NCBI RefSeq assembly: GCF_028288185.1
Contig: NZ_JAQBOF010000011.1
Span: forward strand, 82,214 to 146,213
Source of the DNA: Mucilaginibacter sp.
GTDB lineage: Bacteria; Bacteroidota; Bacteroidia; Sphingobacteriales; Sphingobacteriaceae
Length of the DNA: 64,000 bases
Direction of reading: 5' to 3'
Positions within the stretch are counted from its first letter, which is position 1. Each line of letters starts with the position of its first letter. The translations under genes and the position numbers were made by a program. Positions 18,227 through 27,739 of this stretch are shown in pieces. The notes under the pieces are model-generated. The model worked only from the letters and a program-made list of their open reading frames with translations. It did no database searches and was not told the DNA's origin.

Positions 18227-18273
18227 TTACTCGATCCGGTCTTCTTTATGAAGGGTGTTTATAGCATAATTAG

Positions 18274-18747
18274 CTAATTTGAAGCTCTCTTTCCTAAGGG
18301 GGGTACTGTAATCCAGTCTTCAACTTTGAACTCCTTAGTTCGAGGGATATTGGCCGCATACATTACATATCCGTCTTTGGAAGGCTTAATGAAGTATAGG
18401 ACGTAATTATATAAAAAGGTTAAATCATCATTATGCCTTGCCAGGTCTATCAGACCTCTCAAGGTCAAATAATTTATAGTCCTGATTTTTTCGACGGAAA
18501 GCGGAATTGGCTTTAAAACATTGTATGAAAAACGTGGTTTGCCGCCGTCCATACGGCAAGGGCAGTTTATCTCCAGAGAGGTGTTGGCTCCGTTTGTACA
18601 AGTAATCGAAAGAAGTTTGTCGCCTGGGGATGTCATAATTGTGTCCAGCAGGTAATAGACCGTATCCTTTTTTATTCTGTTCTGGCCCAAGCATGCGCCA
18701 GAGAAGAACAGGCAAATTAATAATAACAGTATTTTTTGTTTTTTCAT
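18274..18747 (-). CDS. Hypothetical secreted protein
   Basis: A 157-residue protein, start taken at ATG 18747 because it gives a proper signal peptide (MKKQKILLLLICLFFSGACLG) that an upstream in-frame start would bury. The mature part contains CTNGANTSLEINCPC, a small cysteine-rich patch, and a RTINYLTLRGLIDLARHNDD helix, and ends without recognisable domains. It lies 83 bp downstream of yifB on the same strand. I do not recognise a family; function unknown. Confidence 0.6.
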   Translation of the reverse strand: MKKQKILLLLICLFFSGACLGQNRIKKDTVYYLLDTIMTSPGDKLLSITCTNGANTSLEINCPCRMDGGKPRFSYNVLKPIPLSVEKIRTINYLTLRGLIDLARHNDDLTFLYNYVLYFIKPSKDGYVMYAANIPRTKEFKVEDWITVPPLGKRASN

Positions 18748-18830
18748 CTTTCTAGTTATATTAGTTGCAACCACCGCTATCCGTAGTTCTAACCAGTGAC
18801 CGCTATGTCCGGAGACAGTATCTCTATTCT

Positions 18831-20372
18831 CTACCCCGCCCACCCCTCTCTATCCAAACTCCTAAACTGTATGGCTTCGGCCAGGTGTTCTATTTGTATG
18901 TCCTCGCTTCCGGCCAGGTCGGCAATGGTACGCGATACTTTTAGTATACGGTCATAAGCGCGTGCGGATAGTCCCAGTTTTTCCATCGCTTTTTTAAGCA
19001 GGTTTTGCCCGGCGGCGCTTATCTTACAAAGGTCGCGTACCATTTGCGGGCTCATCTGGGCATTGGCGTGCAGGTCGGGCCGGGTGCCGAAGCGGGCAAT
19101 CTGTACTTCCCTTGCTTTTATTACCCGTTCGCGGATGTCTTCGCTTTTTTCGGCAAGTCGATCTGATGCCAGTTCGTTAAAATTAACAGGGGTTACTTCT
19201 ACGTGCAAATCTATGCGGTCTAACAGCGGACCAGATATCTTACTTAAATATTTCTGTACCATTCCCGGCGGACAGATACATTCCTTCTCGGGATGGTTAT
19301 AGTAGCCGCATGGGCATGGATTCATACTTGCCACCAACATAAAACTGCTGGGGTAATCAACTGAAAATTTTGCGCGGGATATGGTTACTTTACGCTCTTC
19401 TAACGGTTGACGCATTACTTCCAACGCGCTACGTTTAAATTCGGGCAATTCATCTAAAAACAAAACACCGTTATGTGCTAACGAGATCTCGCCGGGTTGA
19501 GGATTACCACCACCACCGACAAGCGCCACGTCCGAAATTGTATGGTGTGGAGATCTGAACGGCCTGATAGTAACTAATGCATCGGCCGCAGAGAGCTTGC
19601 CGGCTACCGAATGTATCTTGGTAGTTTCCAAAGATTCATATAAACTCAATGGCGGCAAAATGGACGGCAGCCTTCGGGCCAACATGGTTTTACCTGCACC
19701 AGGCGGACCAATCAGTATCACATTATGTCCACCCGCCGCGGCTATCTCTAAAGCGCGTTTTATATTTTCCTGGCCTTTTACTTCGCTAAAGTCGCTATCG
19801 TAATTACATAGGCTGTTATAAAACTCTTCGCGGGTGTTTACCACTTCACGCGGCAGGTCTATATCGCCATTAAAGAAACCTGCAACCTCTTTGATGTTTT
19901 CTACACCATACACCTCTAAATCGTTTACAATAGCGGCCTCACGGGCGTTTTGTTTGGGAAGGATAAAACCTTTAAAGCCATCTTTACGGGCTTGTATGGC
20001 AATTGATAACGCTCCCTTTATCGGTTGCAAACCACCATCAAGCGACAGTTCGCCCATTATTAAATATTTGTCCAATTCTTCGAAATTGATCTGCCCAGAG
20101 GCGGCAAGTATCGCTGTAGCAATCGTCAGATCATAAGACGATCCTTCTTTTTTAATATCGGCAGGGGCCATATTAACAATGATTCGTTGGCGGGGCATTC
20201 GGAAACTATTGGTAGTTAAAGCTGATTCTATTCTTTGCCAGGATTCGCGCACGGCATTATCCGGCAGGCCAACTATCGCGTAATAGATATTGCCTCCGCT
20301 TATATTAACCTCAATTGTAATGGTGATGGCCTCTATGCCATAAACGGCGCTGCCAAAGGTTTTAACTAACAC
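18831..20372 (-). CDS. yifB: YifB/ComM family Mg-chelatase-like AAA+ ATPase
   Basis: A 513-residue protein of usual family length, starting at GTG 20372 ([13 protein letters not shown]). The N-terminal Lon-protease-like fold (about 1-170) contains [16 protein letters not shown] sequence and MGELSLDGG. Then comes the AAA+ module: Walker [14 protein letters not shown] near 220, [17 protein letters not shown], Walker [12 protein letters not shown], the zinc-like [13 protein letters not shown] cluster near 355, and the C-terminal Mg_chelatase domain with [21 protein letters not shown]. ComM (YifB) is a hexameric helicase promoting branch migration during natural transformation in proteobacteria; role in Bacteroidota is inferred. 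Confidence 0.96.
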   Translation of the reverse strand: MLVKTFGSAVYGIEAITITIEVNISGGNIYYAIVGLPDNAVRESWQRIESALTTNSFRMPRQRIIVNMAPADIKKEGSSYDLTIATAILAASGQINFEELDKYLIMGELSLDGGLQPIKGALSIAIQARKDGFKGFILPKQNAREAAIVNDLEVYGVENIKEVAGFFNGDIDLPREVVNTREEFYNSLCNYDSDFSEVKGQENIKRALEIAAAGGHNVILIGPPGAGKTMLARRLPSILPPLSLYESLETTKIHSVAGKLSAADALVTIRPFRSPHHTISDVALVGGGGNPQPGEISLAHNGVLFLDELPEFKRSALEVMRQPLEERKVTISRAKFSVDYPSSFMLVASMNPCPCGYYNHPEKECICPPGMVQKYLSKISGPLLDRIDLHVEVTPVNFNELASDRLAEKSEDIRERVIKAREVQIARFGTRPDLHANAQMSPQMVRDLCKISAAGQNLLKKAMEKLGLSARAYDRILKVSRTIADLAGSEDIQIEHLAEAIQFRSLDREGWAG

Positions 20373-20444
20373 TATGATAAAGTTTTATTATAGCGTAAGA
20401 TATAGAATTTATTTGGAGAGCAGAAAACCAGCTGTAAAAATGTA

Positions 20445-20473
20445 CTGTAGTGTTTCGAAACACTTCGCTACAG
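20445..20473. repeat. Intergenic palindrome
   Basis: A 29-bp imperfect inverted repeat: outer 6-bp arms 20445-20450 and 20468-20473 around a perfect self-complementary core TGTTTCGAAACA (20451-20462). It lies between the yifB start and the aminopeptidase stop. No T run follows, so it is not a standard terminator; it could be a regulator site or a dispersed hairpin repeat. Confidence 0.6.
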
Positions 20474-20494
20474 CATATCGATCAATAAAAACAA

Positions 20495-22084
20495 TTATAA
20501 TGCTGTAACTGTAAAGCTGGCCATCAAATTCACATTTGGGTCAACCAGAATTACCGGTAATTTTTTACCCGCTGCGATGTGTGTGTTCGAGGTGCGGCCT
20601 GTCATATTAATGGTCTGCACATGCCCATCAATGGCAATTTCTAATGGAAATGTATATAGGTTGGCTTGCTTTTGATCAACTTGCAAATCAACAATATGGG
20701 TTTTTGTATCGTATTTCCATTTTACAGCCAGGTCCGGATGGCCCGATGTATTTAGCCATTGTTTAAAAAACTGATCAAGATTTTGTCCGCTAATTTGGGC
20801 CATCACTTCTTTAAAGTCGGTAGTGTTGGCGTTACTGCCTTCGTATTTTAAATAATAGGTGTTAATGCCCTTCCAAAAAACGCCATCGCCCAATTTACGG
20901 CGAAGCATGTGCAGCACCCAACTTCCTTTTTCGTAGCTGTTGGCGTTGAGCAGCGGCATATAGTCGGTTTTTATGGTTGTATCAACTATTGGCGTAAACC
21001 TGTATTTTTCAAACTTTAATACTTTAGTTCGCTGGGTCGCTAAACGTTTTTTTAAGGTGTCTATACCGTATTTACTTTCCAGGTAATAATTGGTTAGATA
21101 AGTCGCAAAGCCCTCGCTTAACCATAAGTGATGAAAGTCTTTTTCGCTAACCGCATCGCCAAACCATTGGTGAGCTATCTCGTGCGCCATTAGTTCTTCA
21201 ATGCCCTTATTGCCTACCGAATTTTCGAAATAGAAAATAGCGCTGGCGTTTTCCATACCGCCAAATATGGTTTTTGATTGTACGTTGGCTAGTTTCTTAT
21301 AAGCATAAGGGCCTACCTTGTTTATATAAAACGGCAATATCTCGGCGGCTACAGCGTAGCTTCTAAACCCGATCTGCGCATTTTCAGGAAATACATAAGT
21401 ATAAACAGGTATATTATCAACATCTTTTGGATGGTCTATAGCAAAATCGGCTACGCCAATTACCATAACCTTGGTGGGTAGCTGCGCGGTTTCGGCCCAA
21501 TGGGTTATTTTAAGCTCGCCGGGCGCGGCAGTTTCACTAATCTTTAGTCCGTTGGCAATGACCTGGTAATGATCGGGCGCGCTAACAGTAAAATCGAGAG
21601 TGGCTTTGTCGGCTGGGTCATCAACGCAGGGCAACCAGTTATGGGCGCGGTTTGGCCAGTTATCGCCAAAAAAAGTCCGGTGGCCGAATTTGTTTGTTGA
21701 TATGATCAAACCATCAGCGGGCACTCCTTCATAAATAACAGAATAGATTTTTGTTGTACTTTGGATGGCTTTGGTATAAATATTCACCACATCACTATCC
21801 TGCTGAAACTTAACAGACCTGCCGTTTTCGAGCACCCGGCTTACCGTCATACCCCAACCCTTGCTATTCTTTTTTACCAGATTGATATGGAACGATCCCG
21901 GCGTTGTTAAAAACTTAACTGCGATGTCTGCACGGCCTTTTATGCTATTGTTTGCATCATTCAACTGGATATTAAAACCATAATGCTGCACATCAATTGC
22001 CGAACCGGGCACCTGGGCCTGAGCGTTAAGACAGCACCAAATACATCCTAAAGACAGAAATATCCTTTTCGTTTTCATAGCCAT
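20495..22084 (-). CDS. M1 family metallopeptidase (aminopeptidase)
   Basis: A 529-residue exported zinc aminopeptidase. A signal peptide (about 1-24, ending NAQAQ) leads into the N-terminal beta saddle, followed by the exopeptidase motif GGMENASA and the zinc site HEIAHQWFGD with the third ligand in LWLSEGFATYL. Tyr in the SYEKGSWVLHML block fits the catalytic helper of the family. M1 enzymes remove N-terminal residues from peptides; the short length means it lacks the large C-terminal helical domain of PepN and resembles the compact secreted forms. An alternative start two codons in (22078) is possible. Monocistronic, downstream of the ffh terminator. Confidence 0.94.
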   Translation of the reverse strand: MAMKTKRIFLSLGCIWCCLNAQAQVPGSAIDVQHYGFNIQLNDANNSIKGRADIAVKFLTTPGSFHINLVKKNSKGWGMTVSRVLENGRSVKFQQDSDVVNIYTKAIQSTTKIYSVIYEGVPADGLIISTNKFGHRTFFGDNWPNRAHNWLPCVDDPADKATLDFTVSAPDHYQVIANGLKISETAAPGELKITHWAETAQLPTKVMVIGVADFAIDHPKDVDNIPVYTYVFPENAQIGFRSYAVAAEILPFYINKVGPYAYKKLANVQSKTIFGGMENASAIFYFENSVGNKGIEELMAHEIAHQWFGDAVSEKDFHHLWLSEGFATYLTNYYLESKYGIDTLKKRLATQRTKVLKFEKYRFTPIVDTTIKTDYMPLLNANSYEKGSWVLHMLRRKLGDGVFWKGINTYYLKYEGSNANTTDFKEVMAQISGQNLDQFFKQWLNTSGHPDLAVKWKYDTKTHIVDLQVDQKQANLYTFPLEIAIDGHVQTINMTGRTSNTHIAAGKKLPVILVDPNVNLMASFTVTAL

Positions 22085-22122
22085 ACTATCTTACGTAATA
22101 ATACGGCAATTTGTTTGTAAAT

Positions 22123-22144
22123 AAAAAAAGCGGCTAAGCCGCTT
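22123..22144 (-). terminator. Rho-independent terminator of ffh
   Basis: Perfect 7-bp stem (22128-22134 with 22138-22144, 3-nt loop), followed on the minus strand by a T run. It lies 36 bp after the ffh stop. Confidence 0.85.
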
Positions 22145-22153
22145 CGATATTTT

Positions 22154-22177
22154 CTCCCACCTTCAGGGGGCCGAGAG
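22154..22177. repeat. Pyrimidine/purine hairpin repeat
   Basis: A CTCCC...GGGGG imperfect hairpin right after ffh, similar in form to the one after carB (39261-39282). Such C/G-rich short hairpins are dispersed in many Bacteroidota genomes. Confidence 0.4.
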
Positions 22178-22179
22178 GA

Positions 22180-23505
22180 TTACCTCGGCATCCTCTTCAT
22201 CATATTGGCCATTGCTGCCGGATTACTCATTTGCTTCATCACCTTACGCATATCATCAAACTGTTTGATCAGCTTGTTAACCTCGGTCAAATCAGTGCCT
22301 GATCCTTTTGCGATACGAGCGCGACGGCTTTGGTTAATGGTATCCGGGTTTTCTTTTTCGGCAGGGGTCATTGATTGGATTATGGCCTCAATATTTTTAA
22401 AGGCATCATCCTGGATCTCTACATCCTTCATCATTTTGCCTACGCCCGGTATCATACCCATCAGATCTTTCATGTTACCCATCTTCTTGATCTGCTGGAT
22501 CTGGCTATAAAAATCGTTAAAGTCGAATTTATTTTTGCGGATCTTCTTTTGCAGTTCGGCGGCTTCTTTCTCGTCAAACTGCATTTGTGCACGCTCAACT
22601 AACGAAACCACGTCGCCCATGCCCAGGATACGTGATGCCATCCGATCCGGGTGGAAAACATCAATGGCTTCCATCTTTTCGCCGGTACCAATAAACTTGA
22701 TCGGCTTGTTTACTACAGATTTTATAGACAGCGCGGCACCACCACGGGTATCGCCATCTAGTTTGGTTAATACCACACCGGTAAAGTCAAGCCTGTCGTT
22801 AAACACTTTAGCGGTGTTTACAGCATCCTGGCCGGTCATGGAGTCGACTACAAATAATATTTCCTGCGGATTAACAGCGGCCTTAACCTGCTCAATCTCC
22901 ACCATCATGGCTTCGTCAATAGCTAAACGGCCCGCGGTATCAATTATAATAACGTTATGCCCATTCTGTTTGGCAAAGGCAATACCTTCTTTTGCTATCG
23001 CGATAGGGTCCTTTGACTCGCGGTTAACATAAACCGGCACACCTATTTGCTCGCCTAAAACCATTAACTGGTCAATAGCTGCCGGACGATAAATATCATC
23101 GGCAATTAATAGCGGCTTTTTGTTTTTTTGTGTTTTTAGATAGTTAGCCAGCTTACCGGTAAAGGTTGTTTTACCTGCACCATTTAACCCCGCTATTAAT
23201 ATAATGGTTGGATTTGCTGTTAAATTAAGCTCGGCAGTAGTGCCACCCATTAATGCCGCCAGCTCATCATTCATTAGTTTGGTTAGCAACTGGCCCGGCG
23301 AAACAGCGGTTAGCACGTTTCCACCGATAGCTTTTTGTCTTACATCGTCTGTAAAAGCTTTGGCTGTTTTATAGTTAACGTCGGCATCCAGAAGGGCTTT
23401 TCTAATTTCCTTCATGGTTTCGGCCACGTTTATTTCTGTAATGGTTCCCTGCCCCTTCAGGACCTTAAACGCCCTGTCGAGTTTATCCGAAAGATTTTCA
23501 AACAT
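22180..23505 (-). CDS. ffh: Signal recognition particle protein Ffh
   Basis: A 441-residue SRP54 GTPase. N domain 1-90; G domain with P-loop GLNGAGKTTFTGKLA near residue 107, DDIYRPAAIDQL, DTAGR, and TKLDGDTRGGAALS; C-terminal M domain from about 300, rich in Met with flexible Lys/Met helices and ending in MANMMKRMPR. It binds 4.5S RNA and signal sequences on nascent chains and docks at FtsY. Length and all motifs are standard. It is preceded by a TACCTTTG box 29 bp upstream and closed by its own terminator, so monocistronic. Confidence 0.98.
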   Translation of the reverse strand: MFENLSDKLDRAFKVLKGQGTITEINVAETMKEIRKALLDADVNYKTAKAFTDDVRQKAIGGNVLTAVSPGQLLTKLMNDELAALMGGTTAELNLTANPTIILIAGLNGAGKTTFTGKLANYLKTQKNKKPLLIADDIYRPAAIDQLMVLGEQIGVPVYVNRESKDPIAIAKEGIAFAKQNGHNVIIIDTAGRLAIDEAMMVEIEQVKAAVNPQEILFVVDSMTGQDAVNTAKVFNDRLDFTGVVLTKLDGDTRGGAALSIKSVVNKPIKFIGTGEKMEAIDVFHPDRMASRILGMGDVVSLVERAQMQFDEKEAAELQKKIRKNKFDFNDFYSQIQQIKKMGNMKDLMGMIPGVGKMMKDVEIQDDAFKNIEAIIQSMTPAEKENPDTINQSRRARIAKGSGTDLTEVNKLIKQFDDMRKVMKQMSNPAAMANMMKRMPR

Positions 23506-23533
23506 TATATTATACTCAAATTTATTATAAATG

Positions 23534-23541
23534 CAAAGGTA
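23534..23541 (-). promoter_or_regulatory. Bacteroidota -7 box for ffh
   Basis: TACCTTTG on the minus strand, a match to the TAnnTTTG consensus, 29 bp upstream of the ffh ATG. No good TTG at the usual spacing was found. Confidence 0.55.
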
Positions 23542-23616
23542 TGATTTTGGCGCAATTATGTTCTAATGGCGTTAATTAGATCATCAAAAAATTTAAGACG
23601 AAGCTGTTTAGAATGC

Positions 23617-24648
23617 CTAATACGGGAACTTATACACTATACCCAATGCCATGCCCTCTGTTGCCTGGGGGAAGGTTTTAGTTGTATTGGGCAGTGGATT
23701 GGTGCTTTTATCATAAATAAAAGTACCGTTCAGGTTCACTTGCACCAACCGGTTAACGCGCGCGCCAAGCGTAGCATCAACCCGGTGACTTATATATGAA
23801 ACATGCTTTTCGTAAGGGATGAATAGGGCATAACGTACATTAAGCGGCATCCCTTTGGCAATTTCTTTAATAAATGTAGATACTACCTGGAACGCAAGGT
23901 CATTCTTTATTTTTTTACCAAGATCTACACCGTAGGCGGTTTTCTGTTTATTGTAGACACCGGTGTCTAACACAAATGTCTGCCTGGCTGTACCCGTACC
24001 TAAACGCAGATCGAAAACACCTGATGGTTTATACTCAAAACCCACCGACTCGGTTAAATAACCCGGCGCCATAAAGTTTGAGATTTGCGACAAGGTGCCA
24101 TTGCTGTTATATATGTATCCTTTATCAAACTGCGATTCGAACGTTAACGACCCAAAGAAATACCAGCTTTTAGACAATTGTGTTGCTATTTTATTATCAA
24201 AGAAAATACGATCCTGTGTTTTGCGCGATCCCTGCCCTTTGTTTTTTGTTATGCCATAGATCAGGTTCAACTCACCCACATAATCAAGCGGGCCTTTTTT
24301 ATATTCTGTTTTATAGTCAAAGTTAGTACCCAGAGCTATAGAGTTAGAGCCGCCCGAGGTATAGTTTTTACTAAATGCCGATTGATTAAAGTTTAACGCC
24401 ATACTAATCCACTTTTTCCAATAGTTTATTTTATAATCAAGCATGGAAACAGGTATAGATTCCTGCCTTATCTGCTGTACCCTTGTACGCACCGGCAACG
24501 AGTTTTTTGGCGGGTCTATGTGGTACTTGTTTAATATGGCTGTATCAACCTTAATGTCTTTTTTTAACGAGTCGGTCTTTTGTGCGGATGCAGAAAAAGC
24601 AGCCATTAATAGCACTAGAACGATATACCCTGGTTTGTTTTTGGACAT
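23617..24648 (-). CDS. DUF3078 domain-containing outer-membrane protein
   Basis: A 343-residue exported protein with a signal peptide (about 1-22, ending SASAQ). The DUF3078 body begins about residue 75 with INYWKKWISMALNFNQSAFS and continues as alternating beta strands (YKTEYKKGPLDYVGELNLIYG, LSKSWYFFGSLTFESQF), ending with a terminal aromatic residue (GIVYKFPY), as expected of an outer-membrane barrel. The family is restricted to Bacteroidota and has no known function. It may share a transcript with the ffh region upstream or stand alone; spacing on both sides exceeds 70 bp. Confidence 0.88.
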   Translation of the reverse strand: MSKNKPGYIVLVLLMAAFSASAQKTDSLKKDIKVDTAILNKYHIDPPKNSLPVRTRVQQIRQESIPVSMLDYKINYWKKWISMALNFNQSAFSKNYTSGGSNSIALGTNFDYKTEYKKGPLDYVGELNLIYGITKNKGQGSRKTQDRIFFDNKIATQLSKSWYFFGSLTFESQFDKGYIYNSNGTLSQISNFMAPGYLTESVGFEYKPSGVFDLRLGTGTARQTFVLDTGVYNKQKTAYGVDLGKKIKNDLAFQVVSTFIKEIAKGMPLNVRYALFIPYEKHVSYISHRVDATLGARVNRLVQVNLNGTFIYDKSTNPLPNTTKTFPQATEGMALGIVYKFPY

Positions 24649-24724
24649 AGATAGACAAAGAAAAGCATTTTTCTTTTTATTTTGGACTTATAATGTGGCA
24701 ACAAGTTTAATCGTTGTAAAAATG

Positions 24725-25471
24725 TTACTCTTTTTTAGCTTCATACAGCGGCAATACTGTATGCGCCGCCGGGTTGCGCAAATATCTTTTTAAGTTGGTG
24801 CGTATAGATGTTATAAACTCATACTCGCTCGCGTTAGAGAGGAAATAATAGCCGGGCCTATACTTCGTCATAAAGTCAGTTAGTGCATCACCCTTTAAAC
24901 CGGTTATGCGCCCCACCAGGGTTTTGTTAAATCGATAATCAATTACATCCTGCATATAATCGGTCTGTATTGTTTCGCGTAAATGTGCCGCGTTGCGGCC
25001 GCTTCTGCTCAACGCGTTCCATATAGCGTCAATCCCCAACCCAACACCGAGTCCCGGAGTAAACGATAACCAATCATTGGTAGCCAATGAACCGTAGGCT
25101 TTGCTATAATCCTTCTTTTTAGCTGCCATACGTTTTTCGGGGTCCATCATGGTATCAAAAATATTAACCTGTTTAAGCTGTATGGATATCCGCTTTAAAT
25201 AAATAGCCAACGGTGTATAGCTCTGTACTTTTATAGTATCAGAATGGTGTTCGGCTTGTGTAAAAACCAGCTTATCGCCAATTTGCGCATCTATGGTAAA
25301 CACGCCGTTTATGTTATTGTAAACAAAGGCTCCCGAGTTTAGATTGACTACATTAACCCGCGAAAGCCTGTCTTTGCTATCGGTATCAAATATAATACCG
25401 GCAACAGACATTTCCTGGGCAACCCCCTTAAAGCCTAACAAACACAAAAATAAAATGGGTACTAATTTCAT
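24725..25471 (-). CDS. Carboxypeptidase-regulatory-like domain protein
   Basis: A 248-residue exported protein: signal peptide (about 1-18, ending GVAQ), then a CarboxypepD_reg-like beta sandwich (about 20-98; VAGIIFDTDSKDRLSRVNVVN, GVFTIDAQIGDKLVFTQ) as found at the N-terminus of TonB-dependent receptors, then a helical C-terminal half (PEKRMAAKKKDYSKAYG, LVGRITGLKGDALTDFMTKYRPG) found in a set of Bacteroidota proteins of unknown function. There is no receptor barrel. Role unknown; probably periplasmic or attached to the outer membrane. Confidence 0.8.
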   Translation of the reverse strand: MKLVPILFLCLLGFKGVAQEMSVAGIIFDTDSKDRLSRVNVVNLNSGAFVYNNINGVFTIDAQIGDKLVFTQAEHHSDTIKVQSYTPLAIYLKRISIQLKQVNIFDTMMDPEKRMAAKKKDYSKAYGSLATNDWLSFTPGLGVGLGIDAIWNALSRSGRNAAHLRETIQTDYMQDVIDYRFNKTLVGRITGLKGDALTDFMTKYRPGYYFLSNASEYEFITSIRTNLKRYLRNPAAHTVLPLYEAKKE

Positions 25472-25532
25472 TAAAAGGTAAAGCTAAACCATTGCTCATG
25501 TTGCGGCATGTTATTTAACAATAATTAACAGG

Positions 25533-26420
25533 TTATTTAGCAATGACCAGTTTCTGGCCAATCTTTATGCTATTGTCGGCCATGTTATTTAATGCTTTCA
25601 GCTCATCAACTGTTAAGCCAAAACGCTTAGAAACGTTGTATAGTGTATCGCCGGTTTTTATAGTATACAATTTAGTGGTTGGTGTGCTCTGTACCAACGA
25701 GTCTTTTATAGCCTTGCCAATATTTTGATTGATCTGAGTTAAGACTCGATCTTCACGCTTAATTTTCTGCAATTCGCCTTCGGGTCTGTCGTATTGATCC
25801 AGGTGATACTTCTCAATAACACCTATTAATAACTGCGGATATTTAGGGTTGGTAGCATACCCGGCCGACTTTAGCCCGTTGGCCCATCCTTGGTAATCAT
25901 TTTTATCCAGCTCGAAAAGCGGCGCGTAGCGCTTCCGTTTTAAAAACTCAGAGTGGTCGCGGTATGAATCCTCGGGCCTATCATAAACTCTAAAACAGTC
26001 GTTCACCTGGTCATCGTCTTTATAATAACTTTTGCCTTTCCAATCGCTGGTACATTTTATGCCGAAATGATTGTTAGCTATCTTAGCCAGGTCGCCATTA
26101 CCGTTACCCGACTCAAACAAACCCTGCGCCAGCGTAATACTTGCGGGTATACCATATAAATTCATCTCCTGTATAGCGATGGTCTTAAATCTATCGATAT
26201 AAGTTGTTACTGTAAATGGCACATAAGCTGCTATAGCCTCGCTGCGCGCTTTCTGAATAACCTCATTGTTTTTATGGGCTTCGCTATTAGAAATAAGAGG
26301 GGCGGTGGCATGCGAGATAGCTTTTTTATGAGCGGCACAGCCGGATAAAACAGCTACGGAAACACATAAACAGCATATAGTTCGCTTTAAGGCAAAAGCG
26401 GGAGATTTGGCATATATCAT
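25533..26420 (-). CDS. Glucosaminidase (GH73-type) lipoprotein with LysM
   Basis: A 295-residue lipoprotein. Leader with lipobox VLSGC (Cys near 28). The GH73-like glucosaminidase domain (about 70-215) shows SITLAQGLFESGNGNGDLAKIANNHFGIKC, with the probable catalytic Glu in FESGNG, and YATNPKYPQLLIGVIEKYHL. A C-terminal LysM (about 250-294; YTIKTGDTLYNVSKRFGLT) binds peptidoglycan. It cleaves N-acetylglucosaminyl bonds in the wall during growth or division. It lies 18 bp downstream of a second, smaller glucosaminidase and is likely in one operon with it and the O-methyltransferase. Confidence 0.93.
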   Translation of the reverse strand: MIYAKSPAFALKRTICCLCVSVAVLSGCAAHKKAISHATAPLISNSEAHKNNEVIQKARSEAIAAYVPFTVTTYIDRFKTIAIQEMNLYGIPASITLAQGLFESGNGNGDLAKIANNHFGIKCTSDWKGKSYYKDDDQVNDCFRVYDRPEDSYRDHSEFLKRKRYAPLFELDKNDYQGWANGLKSAGYATNPKYPQLLIGVIEKYHLDQYDRPEGELQKIKREDRVLTQINQNIGKAIKDSLVQSTPTTKLYTIKTGDTLYNVSKRFGLTVDELKALNNMADNSIKIGQKLVIAK

Positions 26421-26438
26421 TGCGCCAAAATAGGTTTT

Positions 26439-26990
26439 TTACTTTAAATATGGATTGTCGGCCGTTGTGGTTTGTGCCTGCGCCTGGTTTGTTGGTGGTT
26501 GATCCAGATCATTCAATTGATACTTGCGTATAATAGCCAAAACCTGCGCACCCCATTTTTTGCTGCTTGCATAACCACTGCGTTGGATACCTTTCACCCA
26601 TTTTTCGTAATCATACTGCGTAAGCTGGTCTGATATATGTCCCAGTTGCTGGCGATGGGTAATGATGCGGGCAAAATCATCGAACGAGTCTAAAATCGAG
26701 TCATATTTTTTATAGGCCGAATGTACTTTCTTTTGGTGTTTGTAAAAAACGGCACCGCCGCCACCTTTTACACCAAATTGGTTATTTAGGTTTTGGGCGA
26801 TAGTACTGTTGCCGCAGCCCGACTCGTGCATGGCTATACCTAAAATTATACTGGCGGGTATGCCGGTTTCGTGCATAATTTCTATGGCATTATCTTTGAA
26901 CTGTTCGATGTAAGATTGTGAAGTGTTCTTTTGGGCAAACGCGGCGAAAGATGATATTAGCAGCGTTGTAATCAGTAAGGTTTTCTTCAT
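26439..26990 (-). CDS. Glucosaminidase domain protein (GH73-type), no LysM
   Basis: A 183-residue exported enzyme: signal peptide (about 1-19, ending AFAQ) followed by the glucosaminidase domain (about 28-160) with SIILGIAMHESGCGNSTIAQ holding the probable catalytic Glu and GVKGGGG in place of the usual FGIKC. The Gln/Thr-rich tail (QAQAQTTTADN) lacks a wall-binding domain. It overlaps the O-methyltransferase stop by 4 bp (ATGA-type), so the two are translationally coupled, and it is followed 18 bp later by a LysM-bearing paralog. Likely a peptidoglycan hydrolase acting in the periplasm. Confidence 0.9.
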   Translation of the reverse strand: MKKTLLITTLLISSFAAFAQKNTSQSYIEQFKDNAIEIMHETGIPASIILGIAMHESGCGNSTIAQNLNNQFGVKGGGGAVFYKHQKKVHSAYKKYDSILDSFDDFARIITHRQQLGHISDQLTQYDYEKWVKGIQRSGYASSKKWGAQVLAIIRKYQLNDLDQPPTNQAQAQTTTADNPYLK

Positions 26991-27631
26991 AATTCTTTTT
27001 TTCTGATGATAAGTATGCCGTCGCGCACTGGTAAAATGAGTTTTTCAACTCGTGTGTCAACAGCTATCCTGTCATTTAGTTTGCGGAAACTCTCGGTATC
27101 GGCATCTTTGTCGGTGCCGTAAACCTTCCCTTTCCACAAAACATTATCAATTATTATTAATCCTCCGGATCTGACTTTGTCAAATATTAATTCAAAGTAA
27201 AGAAAATTATTCTTTTTATCCGCATCAATAAACACAATATCAAACACTTCGTGTCCTAAATCAGCTATTACTTGCTCTGCAGCCCCAAAATGGAGCTTTA
27301 TTTTTTTTTCAACAGATGTTAGCGAAAAGTGCTTTTTAAGCATTTCTTCCATTTCGCGGTTAACTTCAATGGTGTGGATTATGCCGCCTTCTGTCAGCCC
27401 TTCGGCCAGGCAAATAGTGGCATAGCCGGTAAATGTGCCTATCTCCAAAATACGTTTTGGCTGCATCATTTTACTCAGCATACTTAACACTCTACCCTGA
27501 TAATGGCCAGATAGCATATTAGGCTTTAGCACCTTTAAATAGGTTTCCCTATTTATAAATTGCAGGTGCTCCGGCTCCGATTCGCAATGGTTATCTAAGT
27601 ACGCCTGAAGGCTTGAATCTAAAATCTCCAC
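26987..27631 (-). CDS. Class I SAM-dependent O-methyltransferase
   Basis: A 214-residue cytosolic methyltransferase of the caffeoyl-CoA/catechol O-methyltransferase type (MetTransf_3). Start is GTG 27631; no in-frame ATG gives a complete N-terminus. Motif I is RILEIGTFTGYATICLA near 58-72, motif for ribose binding HTIEVNREMEEM, and the metal-binding DIVFIDADKKNNFLYFE near 135-150 with GGLIIIDNVLW. The substrate is unknown. It overlaps the downstream glucosaminidase by 4 bp. A TACTTTTG box ends only 4 bp before the GTG, so the mRNA is probably leaderless or nearly so. Confidence 0.93.
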   Translation of the reverse strand: MEILDSSLQAYLDNHCESEPEHLQFINRETYLKVLKPNMLSGHYQGRVLSMLSKMMQPKRILEIGTFTGYATICLAEGLTEGGIIHTIEVNREMEEMLKKHFSLTSVEKKIKLHFGAAEQVIADLGHEVFDIVFIDADKKNNFLYFELIFDKVRSGGLIIIDNVLWKGKVYGTDKDADTESFRKLNDRIAVDTRVEKLILPVRDGILIIRKKEL

Positions 27632-27635
27632 GATG

Positions 27636-27643
27636 CAAAAGTA
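27636..27643 (-). promoter_or_regulatory. Bacteroidota -7 box for the O-methyltransferase operon
   Basis: TACTTTTG on the minus strand, a full TAnnTTTG match, ending 4 bp before the GTG start, which predicts a very short or absent leader. Confidence 0.55.
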
Positions 27644-27739
27644 AGCATTTTGAAATTAATGGGAGTTTTGCTTCGGGGCTAAGCCGTTGCGGGAGCAACC
27701 ACAATGCTCCTTAACGTAAAGACTGTGGTTATTAGCCTT

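Noticed and set aside
22205..23032. Several + strand frames within ffh
   Set aside because: Antisense to ffh; no family resemblance.
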